A stretch of 64,000 nt of DNA, from assembly GCA_900550255.1 (NCBI GenBank), contig URQZ01000001.1:1-64000 (forward strand). Reading direction: 5' to 3'. This document shows positions 25,527-33,397 of the stretch, in pieces. The translations under genes and the position numbers were made by a program. Every line of letters starts with the position of its first letter. The stretch's first letter is position 1. The stretch comes from an uncultured Mycoplasmatota bacterium. Lineage in GTDB: Bacteria > Bacillota_I > Bacilli_A > RF39 > UBA660. The notes below the pieces were generated by a model. The model was given only the letters and a program-made list of their open reading frames with translations. It was not told the origin of the DNA and did not search any database.

Positions 25527-25570
25527 TAAATTTTGTCGAAATTTGTTATACTTATATTAGGTGATATTTT

Positions 25571-26119
25571 ATGAATACAATTATGATATGTTTAGTCGTA
25601 TTTATTGTAATCTGTATTGTTCTAATATGGTATATCAATGTTTACAATCATTATCAAACTTATATTATTAGAATTAATGAAGCAGAGGCTTTCATTGATA
25701 CAACTCTTAGAAAGAGATTTGATTTACTTAATAAATCAATTGGTATTATTAAAGGAAATTTAACTAACAAAAAAGAAGAAGTTTTAGAAATAATTGTTAA
25801 GTTAAGATCTAGGAAGTTATCTAATTTTGAATTAGATCGTCAATTATATGAAGCAATAAATGAATTTAATAAATATAAAGAAACATGTGAACCTTTAAAA
25901 AATAGCGAAACTTTCTTAAAAATTGAATTAGGTTTATTTGAATCTGAATCTGAGATTGTAGCTGCTAGAAAATATTATAATGATATTATAACTGATTATA
26001 ATAAACTTGTTCGTCGTTTTCCTTCAAACATTGTTGCGAAATTAAGTGGTTATAAATTAAAAACTTATTTTGATGGAAAAGACATGAATGATGAAATTAT
26101 TAAAGATTTTAAATTATAA
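25571..26119 (+). CDS. lemA: LemA family protein, 182 aa
   Basis: Membrane-anchored helical-bundle protein: one N-terminal segment (about 3-23), then long helices, with family landmarks RKRFDLLNKSIGIIKG and ARKYYNDIITDYNKLVRRFPSNIVAKLSGY. Function is poorly defined in the family. Starts 45 bp after gerQ with a GGTGAT site; the two may be cotranscribed, which would tie this copy to the spore programme (inference). Confidence 0.88.
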   Translation: MNTIMICLVVFIVICIVLIWYINVYNHYQTYIIRINEAEAFIDTTLRKRFDLLNKSIGIIKGNLTNKKEEVLEIIVKLRSRKLSNFELDRQLYEAINEFNKYKETCEPLKNSETFLKIELGLFESESEIVAARKYYNDIITDYNKLVRRFPSNIVAKLSGYKLKTYFDGKDMNDEIIKDFKL

Positions 26120-26120
26120 G

Positions 26121-26147
26121 ATTACACATTTTTGTGTAATTTTTTTA
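26121..26147 (+). terminator. lemA terminator
   Basis: ATTACACA/TGTGTAAT stem with poly-T on the plus strand. Confidence 0.9.
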
Positions 26148-26167
26148 TAAAAAAAAACGATTTATCA

Positions 26168-26593
26168 TCATTTTTTCTTTTTTCTTTTATTTTTAAAAAT
26201 TACATAAATTAAAATTAATATAATAAATATTGATCCCAGTTTAATAATTTGAGAATAATCAATATTTTCTTTTTGTTTACTATTGTTTTTATTTTTTGAA
26301 TCATCTATTTTAATAATGATTTCACCATCTTTTGAGTAAGAATAATTTTCTCTAGCAAATCTAGCTATGTATTCATTGTCTTTTAACTTTTCAATTTCTG
26401 TATTCAATAATTTTTCATTATGTTTAAGATTATTTATTTTAGTATTTAATTCTGTTTCCTGCTTTTTTAATTTATAAATATTAAATGTATAAAAAGATAT
26501 ACTAAATATAAAATAAACTATAGCAATTACAGAAAGCGTTCCAAAAATTAAAAGCCTTCTTTTTGCTTGTTTAGACATCTTTTTCTTTGCCAT
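26168..26593 (-). CDS. divIC: Septum formation initiator DivIC/FtsB family, 141 aa, with second TM segment
   Basis: Division protein with a basic cytoplasmic N-terminus (MAKKKMSKQAKRR), a membrane segment (about 14-37), a coiled coil (KKQETELNTKINNLKHNEK) and the DivIC motif KDNEYIARFARENYSYSKDGE. Unusually, the C-terminus carries a second strongly hydrophobic segment (IIKLGSIFIILILIYVIF) and a lysine tail, which would return the chain to the cytoplasm; classical DivIC ends outside. Gene order yabP-yabQ-divIC matches B. subtilis. AGGTG precedes the ATG at 26593. Confidence 0.88.
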   Translation of the reverse strand: MAKKKMSKQAKRRLLIFGTLSVIAIVYFIFSISFYTFNIYKLKKQETELNTKINNLKHNEKLLNTEIEKLKDNEYIARFARENYSYSKDGEIIIKIDDSKNKNNSKQKENIDYSQIIKLGSIFIILILIYVIFKNKRKKKK

Positions 26594-26622
26594 ATCAAAC
26601 ACCTACTCTATGATAGATTATA

Positions 26623-26919
26623 TCATTTTTTTATTTTCTTTGCAAATATATCTAATAGATATTTCATACCAAAATGTTCGACTAAAAAGCCTATTATAAT
26701 AGCAAGTATTGCATATATATGTAGTATTCCATAATTTACCTTTTTCAAAATTATAAAATAAATTAATACATTAACTATTACAAAAAAGAAAGTTGTAAGT
26801 ATCTTATAAGTTTTATTACTTTGATAAATAAATTTATGATTTAGTCTTAATTCAATACCAAAGAAGAGTCCAAATAAAAAGGAAGCAATAAAAGTATTTA
26901 TTTGTATATTTAAAGACAT
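26623..26919 (-). CDS. yabQ: Spore cortex protein YabQ, 98 aa
   Basis: Membrane protein with three hydrophobic segments (about 6-25, 40-60, 64-85), recognised by its fold pattern and its exact place between yabP and divIC. B. subtilis YabQ is needed for cortex formation and localises to the forespore outer membrane. Its ATG overlaps the yabP stop (TAATG), so translation is coupled. Confidence 0.88.
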   Translation of the reverse strand: MSLNIQINTFIASFLFGLFFGIELRLNHKFIYQSNKTYKILTTFFFVIVNVLIYFIILKKVNYGILHIYAILAIIIGFLVEHFGMKYLLDIFAKKIKK

Positions 26920-27209
26920 TATTTAAATAATTTACTAAATAAATTATCTTCTTTTTCCTTTTTATTAGTTCCTTCCATATAAGCCAAACTATTAATTTTG
27001 CCTTTTATAGAAACATTTCCTTGATATGTATCTAATTTAATAATTTCCAATTCTTCACCTTTTATTATGATATACCCCATATTTGTTTCCAACAAAAATT
27101 CCTCATTATCAAAACTATCAATTTTTTTTACTCCTGTAATTAAAATATTTTTACGTTCATTTATACTAACACTATGATTTGATGTTGTTAATATGTTATC
27201 CTTGTCCAT
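26919..27209 (-). CDS. yabP: Sporulation protein YabP, 96 aa
   Basis: Small beta-rich YabP-family protein with the signature NHSVSINERKNILITGVKKI, GYIIIKGEELEI and GNVSIKGKINSLAY. Part of the sporulation operon with yabQ and divIC. AAGGAGG precedes the ATG at 27209; the frame extends upstream to 27239 without a site. Confidence 0.93.
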   Translation of the reverse strand: MDKDNILTTSNHSVSINERKNILITGVKKIDSFDNEEFLLETNMGYIIIKGEELEIIKLDTYQGNVSIKGKINSLAYMEGTNKKEKEDNLFSKLFK

Positions 27210-27241
27210 ATTATGCCTCCTTATAACAATATATGGCAAGT

Positions 27242-27270
27242 AAAAAAAAATAGAACAAAATTGTTCTATT
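27242..27270 (-). terminator. spoVG terminator
   Basis: AATAGAAC/GTTCTATT stem with a long T run on the minus strand; the spoVG TAG is in the first arm. Confidence 0.9.
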
Positions 27271-27538
27271 CACTAACATTTTTTAATTCTTCTTTATATG
27301 CATCTATAATTGCATCTTCAAACATTTTTCTTGTTTCACCGTTGATTGGATGTGCGATGTCACGATATGTTCCTGTTGGTGTTTTTCTACTTGGCATAGC
27401 TATAAACAACCCTTCATTTCCTTCAATGATTCTTATATCATGAACAGCAAAGCAATCATCAATAATAATTGAAGCAATTCCTTTCATTCTAGAATTTTCT
27501 TTTTCTGTGATACGTACATTAACAGATGTTATTTTCAA
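27266..27538 (-). CDS. spoVG: Septation/regulatory protein SpoVG, 90 aa
   Basis: Nucleic-acid-binding regulator linked to sporulation and septation. Near-complete family match: MKITSVNVRI, FAVHDIRIIEGNEGLFIAMPSRK, YRDIAHPIN. The start codon is TTG (27536-27538), preceded by AAGGGAGAG at good spacing. It sits between veg and yabP and has its own terminator. Confidence 0.97.
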   Translation of the reverse strand: MKITSVNVRITEKENSRMKGIASIIIDDCFAVHDIRIIEGNEGLFIAMPSRKTPTGTYRDIAHPINGETRKMFEDAIIDAYKEELKNVSE

Positions 27539-27610
27539 GTGAATCTCTCCCTTCAGTATTTACACTTTAATTCTATAACAATTTAACGAGAAAATCAAGA
27601 GAAACACTAT

Positions 27611-27835
27611 TTAATAATCAATTTTAATTATTTTTGTTATGACATCTGAATATGAAAAAGATTTAATTTCTTTACTTTTTTTCTTTTCTAATTCGACTGT
27701 AAAAACATAATCATAGAGTTTTTTTAGTTTAACATTATATTTTTCATATTTATTTCTTCCTAAATTATACTTAATTGTAACTTCATCACCTAAATGTTTA
27801 GTTAGTTCTTCTTTAACATTTTTTATTGTTACCAT
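27611..27835 (-). CDS. veg: Veg protein, 74 aa
   Basis: Short conserved Firmicutes protein (DUF1021) linked to biofilm stimulation in B. subtilis. The body GDEVTIKYNLGRNKYEKYNVKL is typical. Follows yabG closely, as in B. subtilis (yabG-veg). RBS AGGGGGAA. Confidence 0.9.
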   Translation of the reverse strand: MVTIKNVKEELTKHLGDEVTIKYNLGRNKYEKYNVKLKKLYDYVFTVELEKKKSKEIKSFSYSDVITKIIKIDY

Positions 27836-27844
27836 ATATTCCCC

Positions 27845-28627
27845 CTATCTTGGATATCCTACATACATCGTTCCTTTAGTTTTTATACCGCCCATTCCCG
27901 CCGATCCATATTTTGTATTATCTAATATAGCTTTTAAATCAATATCTTTTGTAGTATCTGAAAGACTCATTTTAGCTGCTATTATAGCTGGATCTAATGC
28001 ATGTATATTTATTCTTTTTGGACTTGAAGCAAAATTCGCGCCAGCTTTTATTAATTCTTCATAATCTGATTGACATCCACCTGCAATTATAATTAGTTTT
28101 TGATGGCTTTTTTCAAATCTACGTGCTTCTTTGATTGCATTAACAAAATAACCGCTGTTTTTATATGAAGCGAGTTCATTTTCATTTCCTCTTTTTCGGT
28201 AATAAGCATCATGTCCTGTAATAACTACTATATCTGGATTATATTCTTCCAATAAATCTTTTATTTTACTTGCAATATTTTCTTCTTTTTCTGTTATTCC
28301 CATAGCCCAAATATTTACGTCTTCATAATATTTTAAACAACGATTTAAATATTCATTATCTCCATCTATATGAAGAATTTTACCAGGAAGATAAAAATAA
28401 TCATTGCGATCTAAACTTTCTCCCTTAATACGTTCTAAAAAGTCTTTTTCATCTTCTATGTCACTATCTTCTTTATAATGTTCCAAATCCTCTTCTAAGC
28501 TATCAGCATATAATCTAATATTTACTCCTTTCAAATAGTATGTTTTTTCCTCTATTTTGATTATTTTAAAAACTAAATCATTATTATATGATTTTCTAGT
28601 TACTTTATCCCCTATCTTAAAATCCAT
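27845..28627 (-). CDS. yabG: Sporulation-specific protease YabG, 260 aa
   Basis: Cysteine protease that trims coat and cortex-associated proteins and, in B. subtilis, supports GerQ cross-linking. Family blocks: N-terminal FKIGDKVTRKSYNNDLVFKI, VVITGHDAYYRK with a conserved His, LIIIAGGCQSDYEELIKAGANFASSP with the conserved Cys, and the C-terminal TKYGSAGMGGIKTKGTM. ATG at 28627 has GGGTGAT upstream; a TTG at 28639 opens the frame earlier. Heads a cluster yabG-veg-spoVG-yabP-yabQ-divIC. Confidence 0.95.
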   Translation of the reverse strand: MDFKIGDKVTRKSYNNDLVFKIIKIEEKTYYLKGVNIRLYADSLEEDLEHYKEDSDIEDEKDFLERIKGESLDRNDYFYLPGKILHIDGDNEYLNRCLKYYEDVNIWAMGITEKEENIASKIKDLLEEYNPDIVVITGHDAYYRKRGNENELASYKNSGYFVNAIKEARRFEKSHQKLIIIAGGCQSDYEELIKAGANFASSPKRINIHALDPAIIAAKMSLSDTTKDIDLKAILDNTKYGSAGMGGIKTKGTMYVGYPR

Positions 28628-28653
28628 ATAATCACCCAACTAATTATATGTAT

Positions 28654-28687
28654 AAAAAAAAAGATAATTACTATTATCTTAATTTTT
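28654..28687 (-). repeat. 34-bp direct repeat, copy 1 (dinD terminator)
   Basis: Identical in 34 of 34 bases to 29574-29607: nine A, then a GATAATTACTATTATC hairpin, then TTAATTTTT. Functions as a minus-strand terminator (GATAAT/ATTATC stem, poly-T) and contains the dinD stop codon. Confidence 0.85.
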
Positions 28688-29494
28688 TCTGTTATTTTCT
28701 TTTTCAATTTGTTTTAGACTCTTAGTAGGTGTTGGAAAGTCTTCAGGCATCATTCCACCTAATTGTTTTATTGTATTTCTAATTTTATTTCCAACTTCAT
28801 AATGAGCTTTATTAGCACAATTTTCTGTTTTAATTTTTTCTCTTTTTAATTTCTGTTCTGTTTGTGAAATTCTAAATAAATTAGCAATTAGTTCTTCACT
28901 TACCATATTATCTAAAATATCCTCTCTATATCTTAATCCTTTTCTTTTAGCTATATCATTTGCTGTTTCACCATTATACAACCCTTTATAACCATAATTA
29001 TGAAAAACATCAAAATTTTTAACACCAGAATTTTTAGCAACTTTATTTAATGAATAGTTACCTTTTTTAGTTAATTTTCTTTGATAAATTCTTTTTTCAT
29101 TTTCTGTTAACCTGTCATATTCTTTTTCGTTAATTTCCTGTTTTCTCGTTTGAATAGCAAAATATGTTTGACCTAATGCTACTTGTCTTTTGTTAGAATC
29201 TGAGTTTTGAACAATTAAATAACATGCATATCTAGATAATTTATAATCAATTATTTTTCTCGATGCATTAGATCCTATCGTCACCATTTTCTCCACTTGG
29301 GAAAAATGGTTATTAACTGAATTATTACTTTGTTCACACGCTGTTTCGGCTGCTTTAATTACATTAGTAAATTTATCCCACCTTTTATATTCTAATGCAA
29401 TCATAAGTTCTCTAGCATACCAAAACTCATTTCCATTTTTATCTATAATTTTAATATTTTCAAATGTATTAAAACCAATTTCTAAATCATTCAT
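28679..29494 (-). CDS. dinD: DinD family DNA damage-inducible protein, 271 aa
   Basis: DinD/BRO-type protein. N-terminal BRO-like domain with FWYARELMIALEYKRWDKFTN and SRYACYLIVQNSDSNKRQVALGQTYFA, then a DinD C-terminal region (YQRKLTKKGNYSLNKVAKNSG to the end). E. coli DinD is SOS-induced and inhibits RecA; function in Firmicutes is unproven. GAAAGGAG precedes the ATG at 29494. Promoter TTGAAA-16-TATAAT at 29548-29575; no LexA box was seen. Bracketed by 34-bp direct repeats, which suggests insertion as a unit. Confidence 0.85.
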   Translation of the reverse strand: MNDLEIGFNTFENIKIIDKNGNEFWYARELMIALEYKRWDKFTNVIKAAETACEQSNNSVNNHFSQVEKMVTIGSNASRKIIDYKLSRYACYLIVQNSDSNKRQVALGQTYFAIQTRKQEINEKEYDRLTENEKRIYQRKLTKKGNYSLNKVAKNSGVKNFDVFHNYGYKGLYNGETANDIAKRKGLRYREDILDNMVSEELIANLFRISQTEQKLKREKIKTENCANKAHYEVGNKIRNTIKQLGGMMPEDFPTPTKSLKQIEKENNRKN

Positions 29495-29547
29495 AATTTT
29501 ATCTCCTTTCAATATAAATTTAAGTTTATACATTCCAAAAGAAATAT

Positions 29548-29575
29548 ATTATAAATATTTCGAAAATCCTTTCAA
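29548..29575 (-). promoter_or_regulatory. dinD promoter
   Basis: TTGAAA (29570-29575) and TATAAT (29548-29553), 16-bp spacer, starting at the edge of the upstream terminator. Confidence 0.65.
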
Positions 29576-29607
29576 AAAAAAAGATAATTACTATTATCTT
29601 AATTTTT
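29574..29607 (-). repeat. 34-bp direct repeat, copy 2 (terminator of coiled-coil gene)
   Basis: Second copy of the repeat at 28654-28687, exactly 920 bp away. Serves as terminator of the coiled-coil gene, whose stop codon (29594-29596) lies within it in a different frame from the dinD stop. Confidence 0.85.
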
Positions 29608-30055
29608 CTAACATTTTTAATTCTTCTTCACTAAGACTATCATATAATCCTGTTTCATCTAAAACTTCGATTAGTTCATCTTTTGACATTCTAAAATCTT
29701 TTAAAGTCTTACAATTTGGAATATTATCAATTTTCTTTTTTGTTTCATATATATTCCATTTGGCAAGTTTTTTCTTAACTTCATTATATTTGTCGTAAAA
29801 ATCTCTAAACTCTTTTAAGTTTTTTTCGTATTCTTTTTCTATTTCATTTAATTTTTGTTGATATTCAGCCTTTTTAGAAAAGCGTTTCATTCCATATTCT
29901 TTTTTTAAATCTTTTTTCCTTTGATCATACTCAAAATCAGAATTATCTTCTTTTATTTTTTCAGCCATTTGATCATATTGTTCTTTAATTTTATTATACT
30001 CTACTACTTCGTCATTTAGTTTATTTAGTAAAACTGCTTTTAAATTTTCTATCAT
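29594..30055 (-). CDS. Coiled-coil protein, 153 aa, unknown
   Basis: Almost entirely helical and charged; a continuous coiled coil is likely from about residue 10 to 105 (EKIKEDNSDFEYDQRKKDLK, KKAEYQQKLNEIEKEYEKNLKE). No membrane segment. The C-terminal 40 residues (TLKDFRMSKDELIEVLDETG) look like a small folded unit. Starts 9 bp after ftsX, so it is part of the prfB-yitT-ftsE-ftsX transcription unit; a division-linked role is only inferred from this. Confidence 0.7.
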   Translation of the reverse strand: MIENLKAVLLNKLNDEVVEYNKIKEQYDQMAEKIKEDNSDFEYDQRKKDLKKEYGMKRFSKKAEYQQKLNEIEKEYEKNLKEFRDFYDKYNEVKKKLAKWNIYETKKKIDNIPNCKTLKDFRMSKDELIEVLDETGLYDSLSEEELKMLEKLR

Positions 30056-30063
30056 TTTATCAC

Positions 30064-30963
30064 CTATATCTTTAAATGTTTACGTACTGCTTTCCAACTT
30101 CCAAACATACCAACCAAAATACCTATTGCAAGTAAAACTAATGAAATTTTATAAACGAATGGTTCTGGTTTTATAAGTTTAATAAATGGCGAGAAGACTT
30201 GTCCATTAAATTTTTCATATAAACTAACATATCCATATATTGTTACAATAATAGGAATAATTGCACCCATAATTCCTAAAAATAAACCTTCAAAAATAAA
30301 TGGAATCTTGATATTTAAATTTGATGCTCCAACCAAACGCATAATATCAATTTCTCTTTTACGAGAAGCAATAGTTATTTTAATCGTATTTGATATTAAG
30401 AAAGCAGTTACAACTATTAGCGCAACAACAATACCAAGTGATATTTTTTTAATAATATCAAATACAGATACCATTTGTTCAACCATTCCTTCACCATATT
30501 TCAAAGCATCTACACCATCAATTTTTTTAATCTTTTTAGCCGTATCAGCTATTTTTTCAATATCTTTTACTTTTACTAAATAGGTACTTTGAATTGGATT
30601 TTCTTCATTACTCCAACTACCCATAATATTTTTAAATGTTTCTGATGATTTCATCATATCCTTTGTTATATCTACTTTATCTTGATATTCTATACTTTCA
30701 ATATTAGGAAGTTTTTCAATTTCTTTTCGAACATTATTACGTCCTTCCTCATCTATATCAACATTTAAGAAAGTAACAATTGTTATATCTTTTTCAACTA
30801 GTGATGAAAAATTATTTACATTGTATGTAAGTATAATTGAAATTGTGACAACAAGTAAGGTTATTGTTATACACGAGATAGAAGCAAGTGATAAAGAAAA
30901 GTTTCTAAATACACTATAAAATGCATCTCTAATATTTCTACTTAGTATTCTTAATGCTTTCAT
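30064..30963 (-). CDS. ftsX: Cell division protein FtsX, 299 aa
   Basis: Permease-like partner of FtsE that activates peptidoglycan hydrolases. Four membrane segments: about 22-42, then after a large extracellular loop (44-165) at about 168-190, 218-240 and 270-290. ISLGIVVALIVVTAFLISNTIKITIASRKREIDIMRLVGAS is split by the typical FtsX cytoplasmic loop. The ATG at 30963 is preceded by AAGGGA; the frame is open to 30984. The start lies inside ftsE, a 26-bp overlap. Confidence 0.95.
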   Translation of the reverse strand: MKALRILSRNIRDAFYSVFRNFSLSLASISCITITLLVVTISIILTYNVNNFSSLVEKDITIVTFLNVDIDEEGRNNVRKEIEKLPNIESIEYQDKVDITKDMMKSSETFKNIMGSWSNEENPIQSTYLVKVKDIEKIADTAKKIKKIDGVDALKYGEGMVEQMVSVFDIIKKISLGIVVALIVVTAFLISNTIKITIASRKREIDIMRLVGASNLNIKIPFIFEGLFLGIMGAIIPIIVTIYGYVSLYEKFNGQVFSPFIKLIKPEPFVYKISLVLLAIGILVGMFGSWKAVRKHLKI

Positions 30964-31645
30964 GTTTATACGTCCCTTCTTCATAGTCTTTTAAAATTCT
31001 TCCACTATCTAGTAAAATAACCCTCTTTTTCATTTTATCTACTATTTCTGTATCATGAGTAACCATAATAATAGTTGTTCCAAGTTTATTAATTTCTTCT
31101 AAGACTTTCATTATTTCCATACTTGTATCCTCATCCAAGTTACCAGTTGGTTCATCACAAATAAGTAGTTTTGGACCATTAACTATTGAACGTGCAATAG
31201 CAACTCTTTGTTGCTCACCACCTGATAATTCAGTTGGATAATTTTTAGCTTTATGCTTAAGACCAACTAATTCTAATGATTTTAAAACCTTAGAATATAT
31301 TTCATCTTTTGGAGTTCCAAATATTTCAAGAGCAAAAGCTACATTTTCATATACTGTCTTTTTATACAATAATTTGAAATCTTGAAAAACAACGCCTAAT
31401 TTACGACGCAATTTATAAACTTTATTATTTCTAAGTCTACCAACATTTAATCCCCCAATTAAAATAGTACCACTATTTGGTTTTTCTTCTCGATATAACA
31501 TTTTAATTAGTGTGGATTTCCCACATCCAGTAGAACCAATTATAAAAACAAAATCCCCTTTTTTAATTTTTAAATTTAAGTCATAAATAGCTGTTACACC
31601 ATTTTTATATGTTTTTTTTACATGACTCATTCTAATTAAATCCAT
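30938..31645 (-). CDS. ftsE: Cell division ATP-binding protein FtsE, 235 aa
   Basis: ABC ATPase pairing with FtsX. Walker A GSTGCGKST (37-45), Q-loop VVFQDFKLL, signature LSGGEQQRVAIAR, Walker B LLICDEPTGNLD, switch His in MVTHD. AGGAGG upstream. Overlaps ftsX. Confidence 0.97.
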   Translation of the reverse strand: MDLIRMSHVKKTYKNGVTAIYDLNLKIKKGDFVFIIGSTGCGKSTLIKMLYREEKPNSGTILIGGLNVGRLRNNKVYKLRRKLGVVFQDFKLLYKKTVYENVAFALEIFGTPKDEIYSKVLKSLELVGLKHKAKNYPTELSGGEQQRVAIARSIVNGPKLLICDEPTGNLDEDTSMEIMKVLEEINKLGTTIIMVTHDTEIVDKMKKRVILLDSGRILKDYEEGTYKHESIKNTK

Positions 31646-31655
31646 AGTTACCTCC

Positions 31656-32543
31656 TTAAAATCCTCCTAATACTTGATAAGCATCCGTTACGACAAAAAA
31701 TGCCTTATCATCTATTTCTTTTATTCCTTCTTTTAAAATATAATATTGTTTTGTTGGTATCGCACACATAATAGCGTGTTTTTTAGTTTTTGTAAATCCT
31801 GCCTCACAATTGATTAATGTAACTCCGTGAGTTAAATAGCTCATAATAAATGCTTTAACTTCACTTTCCTTATCAGTAATAATGTAAAACATTTTATTAC
31901 TTGATATTCCAAGTAACATCTTATCGGTAAATATGTTTGTCAAGTATATAACTATTATAGCATACAAAACACTATTTAAACCAATAAAATATCCTGCTAA
32001 GGCAACTATTATAAAGCTTATAATTGAATTAACCTTACTAATTGATATTTTAAAATACTTATAAATTATTTGAGCAATAACAATAAGTCCTCCTGGATTA
32101 AAACCTATTTTAAGTATCACTCCCATTATTATTCCATTTAAAATTCCGGCAAAAAGACTTATAACAATCATATTAGAATAATCAATTGTAATAAAGTTTG
32201 TTATATTTGCTGTAAGTTCAACAAAGACAGGATAAATAATAGTAGCTAGTACTAATGATATAGTATTTTCTATATCGAGAAAAATAAAACTTAAAATAAG
32301 CATTAACATATATATAATTGTTACACTAATAGTTGAATCTATTTTTAATGTTTCATGAAGTAAAACAGCAACACCATTAGTTCCTCCTGATACAATATTA
32401 GTTGGAACTAACAGTAAATTAAATACTAAAGCTAAAGAATATAAACAAATTATAAAAATTAAAAAGCGAAAAAGAAAGTTCTTACTTTTAATTTTTTTTA
32501 ATTTATCTTCAAACTTATGCCCCACCTGATACCTCATATGCAT
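31656..32543 (-). CDS. YitT family membrane protein, copy 2, 295 aa
   Basis: DUF161/DUF2179 protein: five to six membrane segments in residues 20-205 and a C-terminal cytoplasmic domain (about 210-295) with FYIITDKESEVKAFIMSYLTHGVTLINCEAG and the terminal VVTDAYQVLGGF. Paralogue of the gene directly upstream, whose end it overlaps by 29 bp. Start ATG 32543 is chosen by overlap; an in-frame ATG two codons later is also possible. Function unknown in the family. Confidence 0.88.
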   Translation of the reverse strand: MHMRYQVGHKFEDKLKKIKSKNFLFRFLIFIICLYSLALVFNLLLVPTNIVSGGTNGVAVLLHETLKIDSTISVTIIYMLMLILSFIFLDIENTISLVLATIIYPVFVELTANITNFITIDYSNMIVISLFAGILNGIIMGVILKIGFNPGGLIVIAQIIYKYFKISISKVNSIISFIIVALAGYFIGLNSVLYAIIVIYLTNIFTDKMLLGISSNKMFYIITDKESEVKAFIMSYLTHGVTLINCEAGFTKTKKHAIMCAIPTKQYYILKEGIKEIDDKAFFVVTDAYQVLGGF

Positions 32544-33396
32544 CTGTTACAACGAAGAATGCATTACTATCTATTTCATGAATTCCTTCTTTAGCTATAA
32601 AATATTCTTTTGTTGGTATAATACACATAATGACTTTTTGATTTTGACCTGTAAATCCACCTTTCGCATCCAAAATAGTTACTCCATGACTTAGGTGTTT
32701 TAAAACAAATTTTTTAACTTCTTCTTCATGATCTGTAATTATATAGAAAGCTTTAGAATTAGATATTCCTAAAATAACTTTGTCAGTCATAATACTAATT
32801 ATATATAAAGAAATAATTGAATACATTATTTTAGTCCATCCAAAGACAAAAACACTGCTTAAAATAATTATTCCATCTGTGAAAAACATTGAATTTCCCA
32901 TAGACATTTTAAAATATTTCGAAACAATTTGATTTAAGATATCTGTTCCACCAGTTGTAAATCCAGCTTTAAAGATAAGTCCTAATCCAAATCCTGAAAT
33001 GACAGCTCCAAATAATACAATAAGTAATGGATCTGTATTTGAAAGGTCAACTATTTGACCAACTGATGATGTTAGCTTAACAAAAACCGGATATAATAAT
33101 GAACCAATAACGGTTTTTTTAGTTTCTTCTTTTCCAAGTAAAATCAAACTTAAGAAAAGTAAAATAACAGAGCTTACTAATATTACTAATGATGGATCTA
33201 TTTTAAATAGACTATTAAAAATAATACCAAGTCCACCTACTCCATATACAACTTTAGCTGGTAATAAGAAAAGATTATAGGCTATTGCAACAATTAAAAC
33301 ACCAAGTAAAAATTCTGCCCATCTTTTCAATCGTCCCTTTTTATATATTTCTTTAATTATATTTTCATCTAATCTGTGTTTTCTTTTAAATAACAT
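32515..33396 (-). CDS. YitT family membrane protein, copy 1, 293 aa
   Basis: Same architecture as the next gene: membrane segments at about 25-205 and DUF2179 domain with AFYIITDHEEEVKKFVLKHLSHGVTILDAKGGFTG and ending FFVVTDAYEVSGGA. RBS AAGGG before the ATG. It starts 2 bp after the prfB stop, so prfB, both YitT genes and ftsE-ftsX form one unit. Tandem duplication followed by divergence is likely. Confidence 0.88.
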   Translation of the reverse strand: MLFKRKHRLDENIIKEIYKKGRLKRWAEFLLGVLIVAIAYNLFLLPAKVVYGVGGLGIIFNSLFKIDPSLVILVSSVILLFLSLILLGKEETKKTVIGSLLYPVFVKLTSSVGQIVDLSNTDPLLIVLFGAVISGFGLGLIFKAGFTTGGTDILNQIVSKYFKMSMGNSMFFTDGIIILSSVFVFGWTKIMYSIISLYIISIMTDKVILGISNSKAFYIITDHEEEVKKFVLKHLSHGVTILDAKGGFTGQNQKVIMCIIPTKEYFIAKEGIHEIDSNAFFVVTDAYEVSGGA

Positions 33397-33397
33397 A

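Noticed and set aside
29495..29573. LexA box upstream of dinD
   Set aside because: No CGAAC-N4-GTTCG-like palindrome was found; only a TTGAAA/TATAAT promoter.
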